From the NCBI GenBank assembly GCA_037441775.1, contig JBBIRO010000047.1, positions 1-24,766 on the forward strand: a DNA stretch of 24,766 bases, read 5' to 3'. The position numbers were made by a program, and so were the translations under genes. The notes beneath the pieces were generated by a model, which saw only the letters and a program-made list of their open reading frames with translations, made no database searches and was not told where the DNA came from. Of this stretch, positions 7,868 to 15,623 are shown piece by piece; position 1 is the stretch's first letter; every line of letters begins with the position of its first letter. This stretch comes from CAMTWB01 sp037441775 (GTDB taxonomy: Bacteria; Desulfobacterota; Syntrophia; Syntrophales; CAMTWB01).

Positions 7868-10501
7868 CTAGAGGAACCGGAATAATTGGCGGCGAAGAGA
7901 TTCCAGGCGCTTAGCGTCCGCCAAAGTGTAGAGAGGCGTCTTGGACTGTTTGCCCTTGATAAAGATATCGCCGAATTGCACCACTTCGTCTTCCCGGACG
8001 AATCGCAGAGCATTGGCGTAATTGGCCTGGGAAAGGGCCTCGGTCCTCATGATCTCACCCTTGTGATAAATTTTTGTTCCGAGGTGGTGGAGCTTTTTAA
8101 TGAATTCCTTTTCCGACTTGGCCTTTTTTCGCAGATAAGTGCAGCCCCGGACTACGACCCAGTAGGATTCGATATAGTTGTGGATCAGTCCTGAAAATGG
8201 GCGCAGATGAGCCCTGCCTGCGCCCGTTACCTCTATCCACGCCCTTTGCAACCTCTCTTTGGCAAATACCATTTCTCTTTTGTTGAGATAAGCCAGAACA
8301 TCATTGACCTCGTCAAGATCATCCATACGGTCGTCGAAAATAAACTCGTGACGAAAGAGCCTTTTAAAAAACTGATAATCATCGATAATCTGGCTAAGCG
8401 GTATCAGGTCTGCCCGGCTGGAGAGGATGGAGGCGGCGACAAAGCTTAAGGGGAGAAAGAAATGGAGGATGTTGTTCTTGTAGTACTCGAGCCCAAGTCG
8501 TTTTTCTTCTTCCAGTGAGTAAACGATCTCCTCGATCTCCTCATCTTCATCGTCAGCTCCGATCCGGGAAATAGCGCCGGATTGATCAAAGAGTGTAAGG
8601 GCGTCATACAGAGCCCGCTGGCGATTGGAAAAGGTGGAGGCAAACTTGACGTTTCGGTGGGTCAGATACTCGTAATAGCCATCCAGCACTTGCATCAAAT
8701 CTTCGTGGGTGATACCGCGCCGGTCATGACTGAGGAGGCCGGCCGCAACCAGGGAAAAGGGAGTGACCAGCGATACCTTGTTGATGGCCAGGACTATTTC
8801 GTAACCAATTTTACGATAAAAACTCTGTCGTTCGGTAATTGACATCTCGGTCAGAGTTTTTTCCTGCTCTGCGAGATAGGATTTTAGGAGGATAGGTTTT
8901 CCTACGTTCACGTAGACGCTGCCAAAGCGTTTACGGAGTATTTTGCTGCTCTTTATGACATCTGTCGTTTTCTCCCGCTCCTTTTCGGTCCCAGTCAACT
9001 CATTGAGATAGGCTTTTTCTTCGACTACCTTGTCATAACCGATATATACCGGAATCAAAGCCAGGTCATTGCAGGCCTTCTCATGGTAAGCTTGTATAAT
9101 CATTGATAAAAGGCCGTATTTGGGCAACACCATCTTTCCGGTTCTGCTTCTTCCACCCTCGATAAAAAATTCCAGCGGCAGACCCTCTTTAAGCAATGTT
9201 TTTAGATACTGGGCAAATACATCGCCGTAGATATCGCTGCCCTTGAAGGTGCGACGGAGAAAAAAAGCCCCGGATTTCCGAAAAATATAGCCGATTGGCC
9301 AGAAGGAAAGATTATCTCCGGCAGCGACAAAAGGCATCTGAATCTTTTGTTTGTAAAAAACGTAGGATAGAACCAGGTAGTCGATATGGCTGCGGTGACA
9401 GGGGATGATCACAAAGGGCATCCTTTTGGAGAGGGTTCTTATCCCGGCAAGTCCTTCCCTGTCTATCACGAGGCCGTCATAGATGTTGTTCCAGAGCCAG
9501 GTGAGGAACCTGGCCCATACTTGAATTAAGCCTTCGTTGTAATCGGCGGCTATTGCCTGAAGGTGTTTTCTTGCGGTTTGCCGAAGTGATTCGGGAGATT
9601 TTTTTTCTTTGGCGGCCAGTCTGGCAATCGTTTCCTGGAGGCGCTCATCGCCAAGGGTGATGTTTATTATTTCTTCCCGTGATTTTAGCACCGGACCTAC
9701 GATGGAAGTTTTTTCTTCGTCGATACGGTCAATAAGCTCCCCTCTGAGATTGAGGGCGGCCTCCTCCAGGGGAATCGTATGATTTTCAGCCAGATAATCA
9801 GCCAATTTTATCGGTTCCGCCATAATAACCGAGGTTTTGCCGGCAAACCGGAGAAAGGTTAATATACGGCGCAGAGGACCCATGTGTTCCTCCTGGCCAA
9901 AGAGGATAGTGAATATTCCTTCCTCCTCCAAAAGACGGCGCCGACTATATGTTACGAGCACCGGGACCAGGTAAATAGGCTCTTCCCCGCTGGTCTGAGC
10001 TTTTGCCAGGCGGGTTAATGTTTTTGTTACAAAAGTGTTTTCAAAGAATTCCGAAGAGCCCAGGTGAATGATAGCCGTCTTTCTTTCGGTGATCAGCCTT
10101 TCCAGATGTCCTAATCGACCTTCCTGGCGGTGCTTTTTATTGACGGACCGGCGCACCAGGGCGGATATTATGACCTTATAGGCAACGGAAAAGGGTTGCC
10201 AAAAAATCATGTTTATACCGTGGCAGTATATCGGTGCCGGGAAGTTGTGCCTGTCGGCAAGGCTCTTGAGAATCAGGCTGTCGAGTTGACTCTTGTGTTT
10301 GATTGCGTATATCAGCAGGCCATTTTCGCCAAGCTTGCGCATTTTTTCAATATGTTCGTCCGCTAATTCTACTTTGGCGAGCACTTTTGCCAGCAGTTTG
10401 TAGATGCTGCAACTGCCCTGCTGATATAACTCGCCGGCCTTATATTGAGCTGTGTCTTTAAGCCAATTTTTTATTGCCCGGGTTATGCTCATTACCGTCA
10501 C
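7868..10501 (-). CDS. plsB: Glycerol-3-phosphate 1-O-acyltransferase PlsB
   Basis: Catalyses the first acylation of glycerol-3-phosphate in phospholipid synthesis at the inner membrane. It has 877 residues, slightly longer than E. coli PlsB (807). The catalytic block is clear: HRSHID (369-374), FLRRTFKG (414-421), EGGRSRTGK (448-456), LIPVYIGY (482-489) and a later VNVGKPI. The N-terminal third repeats this order in degenerate form: HKSQLD (69-74), IIHLGSSEFFEN (144-154), LVPVLVTY (178-185) and MAEPIKL (227-233). The start is GTG at 10501, overlapping the ptsI stop by four bases (GTGA); ATG at 10492 is an alternative. It is the last gene of the EIID-HPr-EI operon, which suggests translation coupled to the PTS genes. 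Confidence 0.95.
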   Translation of the reverse strand: MTVMSITRAIKNWLKDTAQYKAGELYQQGSCSIYKLLAKVLAKVELADEHIEKMRKLGENGLLIYAIKHKSQLDSLILKSLADRHNFPAPIYCHGINMIFWQPFSVAYKVIISALVRRSVNKKHRQEGRLGHLERLITERKTAIIHLGSSEFFENTFVTKTLTRLAKAQTSGEEPIYLVPVLVTYSRRRLLEEEGIFTILFGQEEHMGPLRRILTFLRFAGKTSVIMAEPIKLADYLAENHTIPLEEAALNLRGELIDRIDEEKTSIVGPVLKSREEIINITLGDERLQETIARLAAKEKKSPESLRQTARKHLQAIAADYNEGLIQVWARFLTWLWNNIYDGLVIDREGLAGIRTLSKRMPFVIIPCHRSHIDYLVLSYVFYKQKIQMPFVAAGDNLSFWPIGYIFRKSGAFFLRRTFKGSDIYGDVFAQYLKTLLKEGLPLEFFIEGGRSRTGKMVLPKYGLLSMIIQAYHEKACNDLALIPVYIGYDKVVEEKAYLNELTGTEKEREKTTDVIKSSKILRKRFGSVYVNVGKPILLKSYLAEQEKTLTEMSITERQSFYRKIGYEIVLAINKVSLVTPFSLVAAGLLSHDRRGITHEDLMQVLDGYYEYLTHRNVKFASTFSNRQRALYDALTLFDQSGAISRIGADDEDEEIEEIVYSLEEEKRLGLEYYKNNILHFFLPLSFVAASILSSRADLIPLSQIIDDYQFFKRLFRHEFIFDDRMDDLDEVNDVLAYLNKREMVFAKERLQRAWIEVTGAGRAHLRPFSGLIHNYIESYWVVVRGCTYLRKKAKSEKEFIKKLHHLGTKIYHKGEIMRTEALSQANYANALRFVREDEVVQFGDIFIKGKQSKTPLYTLADAKRLESLRRQLFRFL

Positions 10502-12276
10502 TGCTCGCTGAATTCTTCAGGAAATCTTTCCCGCATGAAATTTTCGACTCGCTGCCTTATTTCATTGGCGGAAGAGTAGCTTAGCACCTCAGTGAGCAAA
10601 GATTTCGATTCACTAAAACTGCTTGCTCGGATTATCTTTTTTATTCGTGGAATTGCCGATGGATTCATGCTCAGTTCATCGAGTTCCAGCCCCAGGAGGA
10701 TGCACGTATAAAGAGGCTCGCCGGCCATTTCTCCGCACATGGTGACGGGAATGCCTGCTTCATGGCCACAGTCCACCACCTGTTTTAAAAATTTCAGCAC
10801 TGCCGGGTGCAAAGGTTCGTAGAGATAGGTTACCCGCTCGTTAACCCGGTCAATGGCCAGCAGATACTGAATCAGATCATTGGTTCCGATGCTGAAGAAA
10901 TCTACTTCTCGAGCCAGGTCGCGGGCAATAATAACTGCGGATGGAACTTCAATCATGATGCCGATCTCCGGCGAATCTTCCAGGGGGATTCCTTTGCTCA
11001 GTAAATCCTGCTTGACCTGGTTTAAGATGTCTTTGGCCTCCCTGATCTCCTCGACACAGGAGATCATCGGGAAAAGTATCCTCGTTTTCCCTTTAATGCT
11101 GGCCCGGATGATTGCCCGGAGTTGGGCGATAAAGAGATCCTTTTCCCGTAAAGAAAAACGGATTGCCCTCATGCCCATCTGAGGGTTTGCCTCGTGAGGA
11201 TATCTTGTTTGGTCGAAGACCTTGTCGGCGCCCAGGTCGAAAGTCCTGATGTTGGTCCAAGCAAGGTCGCTATTACCGATTATCCGGCTGTAGCTTTCGT
11301 AATGATCCTCCTCGGTGGGCGGATGTTCCCTGTTGAGAAAAATAAATTCGGTGCGGTAGAGTCCAATCCCTTCGGCCCCGTAAGTGGCTGCCGCGGGTAT
11401 CTCTTCGAGAAATTCTATGTTGCAGCCGATCCTGATCTGGTGGTTATCCTGAGTGATAGCCGGAAGGCGGGCATACTGGAGCGATAAAACATTGGTATCC
11501 AGGTAAAGTTTCTTTTTGTCTTCATAACGTTCCAGAAGCTCCTTGTCCGGATTAACTATCACCACTCCCGAGGAGCCATCGATTATGATTTCATCGTTGG
11601 TTTTTACCAGACGGGTAAGTTTCTCCAAGCCTACAACCGCCGGTATTCCTATTGCCTTGGCGACGATTGCGGTATGGGAAGTTTTGCCTCCCATGTCGGT
11701 ACCAAAACCAAGAACCTTATCCATCATAATCTGGGCCGTATCAGCGGGCGAAAGATCTCTGGCGATGATGATAAGATCTTTACCCAGCTCACTTATGATC
11801 GGTTTTTTCATTCCGGCCAGATGTCTCAGTACGCGCTGGCTTACGTACTCAATGTCCGTGATGCGGCGCCTCAGGTAATCATCGGTGACCCTTTCAAAGA
11901 CTAAGCGGTATCGGTCGGTGGTCATCTTGACGGCCCATTCCGCGTTGACCAGAGATTCTGTAATTATTTTAATGGTTCCATTTACAAAGGATTTGTCCTT
12001 GAGGATCATCACATAAACATCAATAATGTAAAGGGGGTCAATTCCGTTCAGGTGTACGGCGTTTTTCTTGATCTCCCGCAGATCCTGTTCCGCTTTTTTC
12101 AATGCCCCCTTCAGGCGCCGTATCTCTTTGGCCACCAGATCCGGCCCGGTCAACTTGTAGAGAGTTATTGGTTCGTCCACCAGGTTGTACAGATAGGCTT
12201 TTCCCTTAACAATTCCAGGTGATACGCCAATGCCTTTCAACACGAAAGTCTGTCTTTGAGATTCCCTGCTCATCAT
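10498..12276 (-). CDS. ptsI: PTS Enzyme I (phosphoenolpyruvate-protein phosphotransferase)
   Basis: Takes the phosphate from PEP and passes it to HPr. The product has 592 residues, close to the usual 575. The N-terminal HPr-binding and swivelling region ends in GGKTSHTAIVAKA, with the phosphorylated His at 201. The C-terminal PEP-binding barrel carries GIGLYRTEFIF (303-313), the NPQMGMRAIR segment (364-373), SIGTNDLIQY (462-471) and the active Cys514 in TMCGEMAGEP. The start is ATG at 12276, overlapping the HPr stop by four bases (ATGA); a second ATG follows at once and sits better from the GAGGA. It directly precedes plsB. Confidence 0.96.
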   Translation of the reverse strand: MMSRESQRQTFVLKGIGVSPGIVKGKAYLYNLVDEPITLYKLTGPDLVAKEIRRLKGALKKAEQDLREIKKNAVHLNGIDPLYIIDVYVMILKDKSFVNGTIKIITESLVNAEWAVKMTTDRYRLVFERVTDDYLRRRITDIEYVSQRVLRHLAGMKKPIISELGKDLIIIARDLSPADTAQIMMDKVLGFGTDMGGKTSHTAIVAKAIGIPAVVGLEKLTRLVKTNDEIIIDGSSGVVIVNPDKELLERYEDKKKLYLDTNVLSLQYARLPAITQDNHQIRIGCNIEFLEEIPAAATYGAEGIGLYRTEFIFLNREHPPTEEDHYESYSRIIGNSDLAWTNIRTFDLGADKVFDQTRYPHEANPQMGMRAIRFSLREKDLFIAQLRAIIRASIKGKTRILFPMISCVEEIREAKDILNQVKQDLLSKGIPLEDSPEIGIMIEVPSAVIIARDLAREVDFFSIGTNDLIQYLLAIDRVNERVTYLYEPLHPAVLKFLKQVVDCGHEAGIPVTMCGEMAGEPLYTCILLGLELDELSMNPSAIPRIKKIIRASSFSESKSLLTEVLSYSSANEIRQRVENFMRERFPEEFSEQ

Positions 12277-12542
12277 TCCTCGTCAAATTTAGCGTTGAAC
12301 AAAGATTCGAGGGCAGCCATAACATCAGTGGCATGATTCCCCTCGACGGTCACCGACAGGAGAGTGCCTTTATGGCAAGCCATGCTCAGGATGCCGAGGA
12401 TGCTCTGGCCGTCAGCCTGGATTCCGTCTTTTTCCAGGGTTACCAGGGCAGGAAAGCGGCTGGTAACAGCGACAATCTTAGCGGCGGCCCGGGCGTGTAG
12501 GCCCAGTTTGTTTGTTATCTCAAAAGTTTTCGTTATGACCAT
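12273..12542 (-). CDS. ptsH: Phosphocarrier protein HPr
   Basis: A small cytosolic phosphocarrier between Enzyme I and EII or regulatory proteins. From the ATG at 12542 it has 89 residues, the usual size. The phosphorylated His is H16 in NKLGLHARAA. A Ser in the regulatory position is present (S47 in GQSILGILS), compatible with an HPr kinase in the genome, although none is in the window. The reading frame is open well upstream (to 12746), but the extension lies entirely inside the EIID gene and has no HPr similarity. The start overlaps the end of EIID by 10 bases and the stop overlaps ptsI. No strong Shine-Dalgarno is seen, so translation probably relies on coupling to EIID. Confidence 0.94.
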   Translation of the reverse strand: MVITKTFEITNKLGLHARAAAKIVAVTSRFPALVTLEKDGIQADGQSILGILSMACHKGTLLSVTVEGNHATDVMAALESLFNAKFDEE

Positions 12543-13273
12543 ATAATTGAAGCGACAAAAATCATGACCACGGCGAGGTAAAAAATCAAAAGAGTGGGTA
12601 CCCCCCATTTTATCAGATAGTAGAAGGTCACGATAAGCAGCAGCAACCCCGATCGCACAGCCAGGGATGATGAACTCCCCCAATGACTGGAACAGAAAAA
12701 AATGACCAGCACACTCAGGGCTGCGATAAAGAAAAGCGATAACCACCGCAACTGGCCGGTTGCCCGGGGCATATCCAAATATCTGATGAAATCGTATCCC
12801 TGCCGGCCGAGATGGTATCCCTGCCGAAATCCCTGGTAGCGAACATACGCATAAAAGATTCCGTAGGTGAAAATGAAGGCCAATGGCGACCAGGGCGAAC
12901 TAGCGAACGCTATGATGACTGCGGAAACGGCGGCAAATGTTCTCAACGCTCCCCAGAAAAAAGAATCGCCGATGGCCGCGTACGGGGGCGCCAGTGCGCT
13001 CTTGAAGCTCGTTATCTCATCTCCGGTGCCGTTGATCTGCTTCACCTCCATCTTGGCGGTCGAGCCAATGATGGCTGAGGCGAGATTGGGGTTGGTGTTA
13101 AACCGTTGCATATGACGAACGAGGAATGACCTTACCTGGTTTTCATTGTTTTTCATGCCCCGGACTATGGGCATCAAGGTGAAGGCAAATCCCAGATTCT
13201 GCATCCTTCTATCGTTGAATGACCCCTGAATGAAAAGGGAGCGAAAAAATATTTTCCAAAGGACGGGGTTCAT
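12533..13273 (-). CDS. PTS mannose/fructose/sorbose-family EIID component
   Basis: A membrane subunit of mannose-type PTS permeases. Its 246 residues are shorter than E. coli ManZ (about 280). The N-terminal FFRSLFIQGSFNDRRMQNLGF and the NTNPNLASAIIGS segment are the family signature. Hydrophobic stretches at roughly 108-145, 180-200 and 208-245 fit its C-terminal membrane part. The start is ATG at 13273, with GAGGG about 11 nt upstream. EIIC, EIIB and EIIA normally sit next to EIID, but upstream here is an unrelated protease 88 nt away and downstream are HPr and EI. It is therefore an orphan in this window; EIIA/B/C could lie elsewhere or be lost. Confidence 0.88.
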   Translation of the reverse strand: MNPVLWKIFFRSLFIQGSFNDRRMQNLGFAFTLMPIVRGMKNNENQVRSFLVRHMQRFNTNPNLASAIIGSTAKMEVKQINGTGDEITSFKSALAPPYAAIGDSFFWGALRTFAAVSAVIIAFASSPWSPLAFIFTYGIFYAYVRYQGFRQGYHLGRQGYDFIRYLDMPRATGQLRWLSLFFIAALSVLVIFFCSSHWGSSSSLAVRSGLLLLIVTFYYLIKWGVPTLLIFYLAVVMIFVASIIWS

Positions 13274-13317
13274 CGAAATCGCGACCCTCGCAGTATTACC
13301 TTAGTTATGCGTCGTCT

Positions 13318-13365
13318 CTAACATTATTGCCGGGGCAAGTCAACCGCTGATGAATTCAATGTTAG
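13318..13365. repeat. Inverted repeat at the protease/EIID junction
   Basis: CTAACATT (13318-13325) and AATGTTAG (13358-13365) are perfect 8-nt inverted copies, 32 nt apart. The stop codon of the protease gene lies inside the right arm. A small inner dyad TTGCC-GG-GGCAA (13327-13338) lies between the arms. On the minus strand a TTGACT is also present, but without a good -10. It could be a weak terminator-like structure or an operator for the EIID operon. Confidence 0.3.
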
Positions 13366-15317
13366 TGAACTCCTGAGAGGATGTGAAGACCGTAGATCGC
13401 CTCCGCCAAGCCGATCTGGTCATCGCCGTTCACATCGGCCGTCTGGCAGCAAGAGGCGCCGGCATCCAGCCCGGAGGCGATACGCAGGGCCAGGATTACA
13501 TCATCGAGGCCGATGCGCCCGTCGGCGAGCACATCACCGGGCAGGCAGACCAATCCCAGGGCGGCGGCGGCGTTCAGGCGGCCGCCGGAGGCGAGTCTGG
13601 CGGCCACCGCGGGGATCCGATCGACCGTTTCGCGGATGAGGGATTTTACACGGGAATACCGCAAAGCGGGATTACGGGAGAGGATCAGGCCCGCGACGCC
13701 GGAGACATGGGGCGCCGCCAGGGAAGTCCCGGATTTGTTGGTGTAACTGTCGCAAGTTCCCGTTTGAGGACATAGCGTTGTGCTGATGATTTGCGCGCCG
13801 GGCGCCATCAGATCAACTGTCATCTTCCCGAAATTGGAATTCGCCAGCTCATCGTCGGAATTGCTCGCGGCCACGGAAATGATATTGTCAAGATTGTGGG
13901 AGGCCGGGTATATCCGTTTGCTGTTTGTATCATTGTCGATTCCGGTGTTCCCGGCGGCGCAAACGGCCAGGATGCCGGCCCGACGCAGACGGTCGAAGGC
14001 CAGATACTCAAGTCCAGTATCGGACTGCGCCTCGCCGCCGAAGCTGCAATTGACTATCCGGACGCCCCGGGCGATGGCATAATCGATCGCCTCGATAATG
14101 TCGACAAGCAACATGTCCTGTTGGCCGTCAGCTTGCACTTTCAGCGGCATGACCCGGAGGTTCCAGCCGATCCCGGCCACGCCGATCCCGTTGTTCCCGA
14201 TGGCGGCAATGATCCCCGCCACATGTGTGCCGTGCCCATCCTTGTCCGTTGGATCGTTATCGCCGTTGTTCCCGGAAACCCCGCTAAAATCCCAGCCGTG
14301 CACGTCATCTATATAGCCGTTGCGGTCATCGTCTAAAGCGTTGTCGGAAATCTCGTCAGGATTCCTCCAGATGTTGCCCGCCAAATCGGGATGGCTAAGA
14401 TCGATGCCCGTGTCGATGACGGCGACGATGATTTCCGCCTTTCCCTGGGTGATGTCCCAGGCGGACTCCACGGCGATCTTCCGAAGAGCCCATTGGCTTG
14501 CGTATTTCCGATCATTGGGCGTCAACATGGGATACCGCAGAGCGTGACGTTCCACGGAGGCGACAATAGCCGATGTTTGGTAGATGGCAATGCCCTCTTT
14601 CCAGGATAGGCCTTTGCGGAGCCGGACGCGGTCGATATTTAGGTGTTCGATACGTTTAAGAACAATGCTTCCCAGGCTTTGATGGAGGGTTGTAATCTGT
14701 TTTGCCGTGGCCTCCGGGAGAAACTGGACGAGTAGTTCACCGGGCTTGTAAAGGAGACGCCCCTGGCTGTCGTAAAGCCGTTCGTCGGCATCGGCCTGGT
14801 GCGGCGTCGCGCCTTGTGGCAGAACATCACCTGTGGCCGGCGCTTCAGCCAACGGTGAAAACGAAATTGGGGTCATGTCGGCCGGACCGCGATGCGTCGC
14901 CGGGCCATCAAGGGCGGCAAAAGCGCCCGCCCCGATGATCCGCAGCGCCTTCTTCGCCGGTTCGTATTCGTAGAGGATTGCCCGGCTCGCCGCGAGCCTC
15001 CGCAACGCCTCCTCCAGAGTGACCCCTTCGAGCCTCAGGCTGATCCTACCCGCCACACCTTCGCCAACAGCGAGACTGACCCCTGTCTTGTCGGCTATGT
15101 TCCGAAGAACCTCTCCGATTTCGGCCTCACGGACGTCGAGGGAGAGGAGGCCGGCGGAAAAGGTGACTTTCATCAAAGTTGTCGCGACCCCTGTTCCTGC
15201 TGCGGGAGAACCAAAAGTCGGACAATCGGTCGCACCTCTGACCATCCCCCCGGAAAGGACGCACTCTCCGAGTAGCATCAGGAAAAATACGATTATGATC
15301 CGGCGTTTAGCTGCCAC
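13362..15317 (-). CDS. Secreted S8 (subtilisin-like) protease with STN-like N-domain and C-terminal dockerin-like repeats
   Basis: Probably an exported serine protease. The frame is open to a TTG at 15371, but GTG at 15317 has GAGG 10 nt upstream and yields MAAKRRIIIVFF, a normal signal peptide start; GTG at 15347 is an alternative. From 15317 it has 651 residues. In order: signal peptide (1 to about 28); an STN/secretin-like domain (about 48-131, LDVREAEIGEVLRNIADKTG); a linker; a fervidolysin-like propeptide (about 190-267, KPGELLVQF); and the S8 domain with D302 (AVIDTGID), H362 (DGHGTHVAG), oxyanion N457 and nucleophile S532 (SGTSLAAPHVSG). Two dockerin-like calcium loops follow (about 595-606 and 628-639, DVNGDDQIG). 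The gene looks more GC-rich than its neighbours, a possible sign of transfer. Confidence 0.9.
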   Translation of the reverse strand: MAAKRRIIIVFFLMLLGECVLSGGMVRGATDCPTFGSPAAGTGVATTLMKVTFSAGLLSLDVREAEIGEVLRNIADKTGVSLAVGEGVAGRISLRLEGVTLEEALRRLAASRAILYEYEPAKKALRIIGAGAFAALDGPATHRGPADMTPISFSPLAEAPATGDVLPQGATPHQADADERLYDSQGRLLYKPGELLVQFLPEATAKQITTLHQSLGSIVLKRIEHLNIDRVRLRKGLSWKEGIAIYQTSAIVASVERHALRYPMLTPNDRKYASQWALRKIAVESAWDITQGKAEIIVAVIDTGIDLSHPDLAGNIWRNPDEISDNALDDDRNGYIDDVHGWDFSGVSGNNGDNDPTDKDGHGTHVAGIIAAIGNNGIGVAGIGWNLRVMPLKVQADGQQDMLLVDIIEAIDYAIARGVRIVNCSFGGEAQSDTGLEYLAFDRLRRAGILAVCAAGNTGIDNDTNSKRIYPASHNLDNIISVAASNSDDELANSNFGKMTVDLMAPGAQIISTTLCPQTGTCDSYTNKSGTSLAAPHVSGVAGLILSRNPALRYSRVKSLIRETVDRIPAVAARLASGGRLNAAAALGLVCLPGDVLADGRIGLDDVILALRIASGLDAGASCCQTADVNGDDQIGLAEAIYGLHILSGVH

Positions 15318-15495
15318 GCTGCGTATGCCTCGTAAGTCGCCAGTCACCGCCAAAACCTCGGCAATAGGCAACCTTTGAGTCGTTCCCTATCCTCTGCCGT
15401 GAAAGGAGGGGAATTCAAAGTTGTTGCTAAGTCGGCAGGATTCCGGCTCAAGGTGCGGCGCTTCATTATCGTATCAGCAAAAGCTGGAAAGGCCA

Positions 15496-15532
15496 CCCTC
15501 TCCCGTGACGGGAGAGGGATGGGGCGAGGGTG
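15496..15532. repeat. Dispersed intergenic repeat (REP-like hairpin plus GGGCGAGGGTGA tail)
   Basis: CCCTCTCCC (15496-15504) and GGGAGAGGG (15510-15518) form a perfect 9-bp stem with a five-base loop, followed by ATGGGGCGAGGGTGA. I recognise this hairpin-plus-tail as a short repeat scattered between genes in many bacterial genomes. It lies in the 250-nt space between the protease gene and the purine permease. Nothing else recognisable was seen in that space; the copy number in this genome cannot be seen here. Confidence 0.6.
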
Positions 15533-15623
15533 ACAATAGCAGTTATTCCAAGTCCTTAGGTCCAGCTCCCCTTTATCCGCCTGCCGCTATGTGAGGGGAA
15601 AAAAAGGGTTTTTTACGCCTTCA

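Noticed and set aside
12543..12746. N-terminal extension of HPr
   Set aside because: The extra 68 residues are the EIID gene read in another frame; HPr proper begins at 12542.
13383..15378. Many long open frames on the plus strand opposite the S8 protease
   Set aside because: High G+C gives spurious open antisense frames; none has a recognisable domain or ribosome binding site, while the minus frame has an intact protease.
15420..15594. Short plus-strand frame starting at TTG after AAGGAGGGG
   Set aside because: Its middle translates the dispersed repeat (SPVTGEGWGEG), a known source of false proteins.
15598..15616. A-rich/GGG/T-rich hairpin after the purine permease
   Set aside because: The stem is only A-T pairs around a 3-nt loop; too weak to call an intrinsic terminator.
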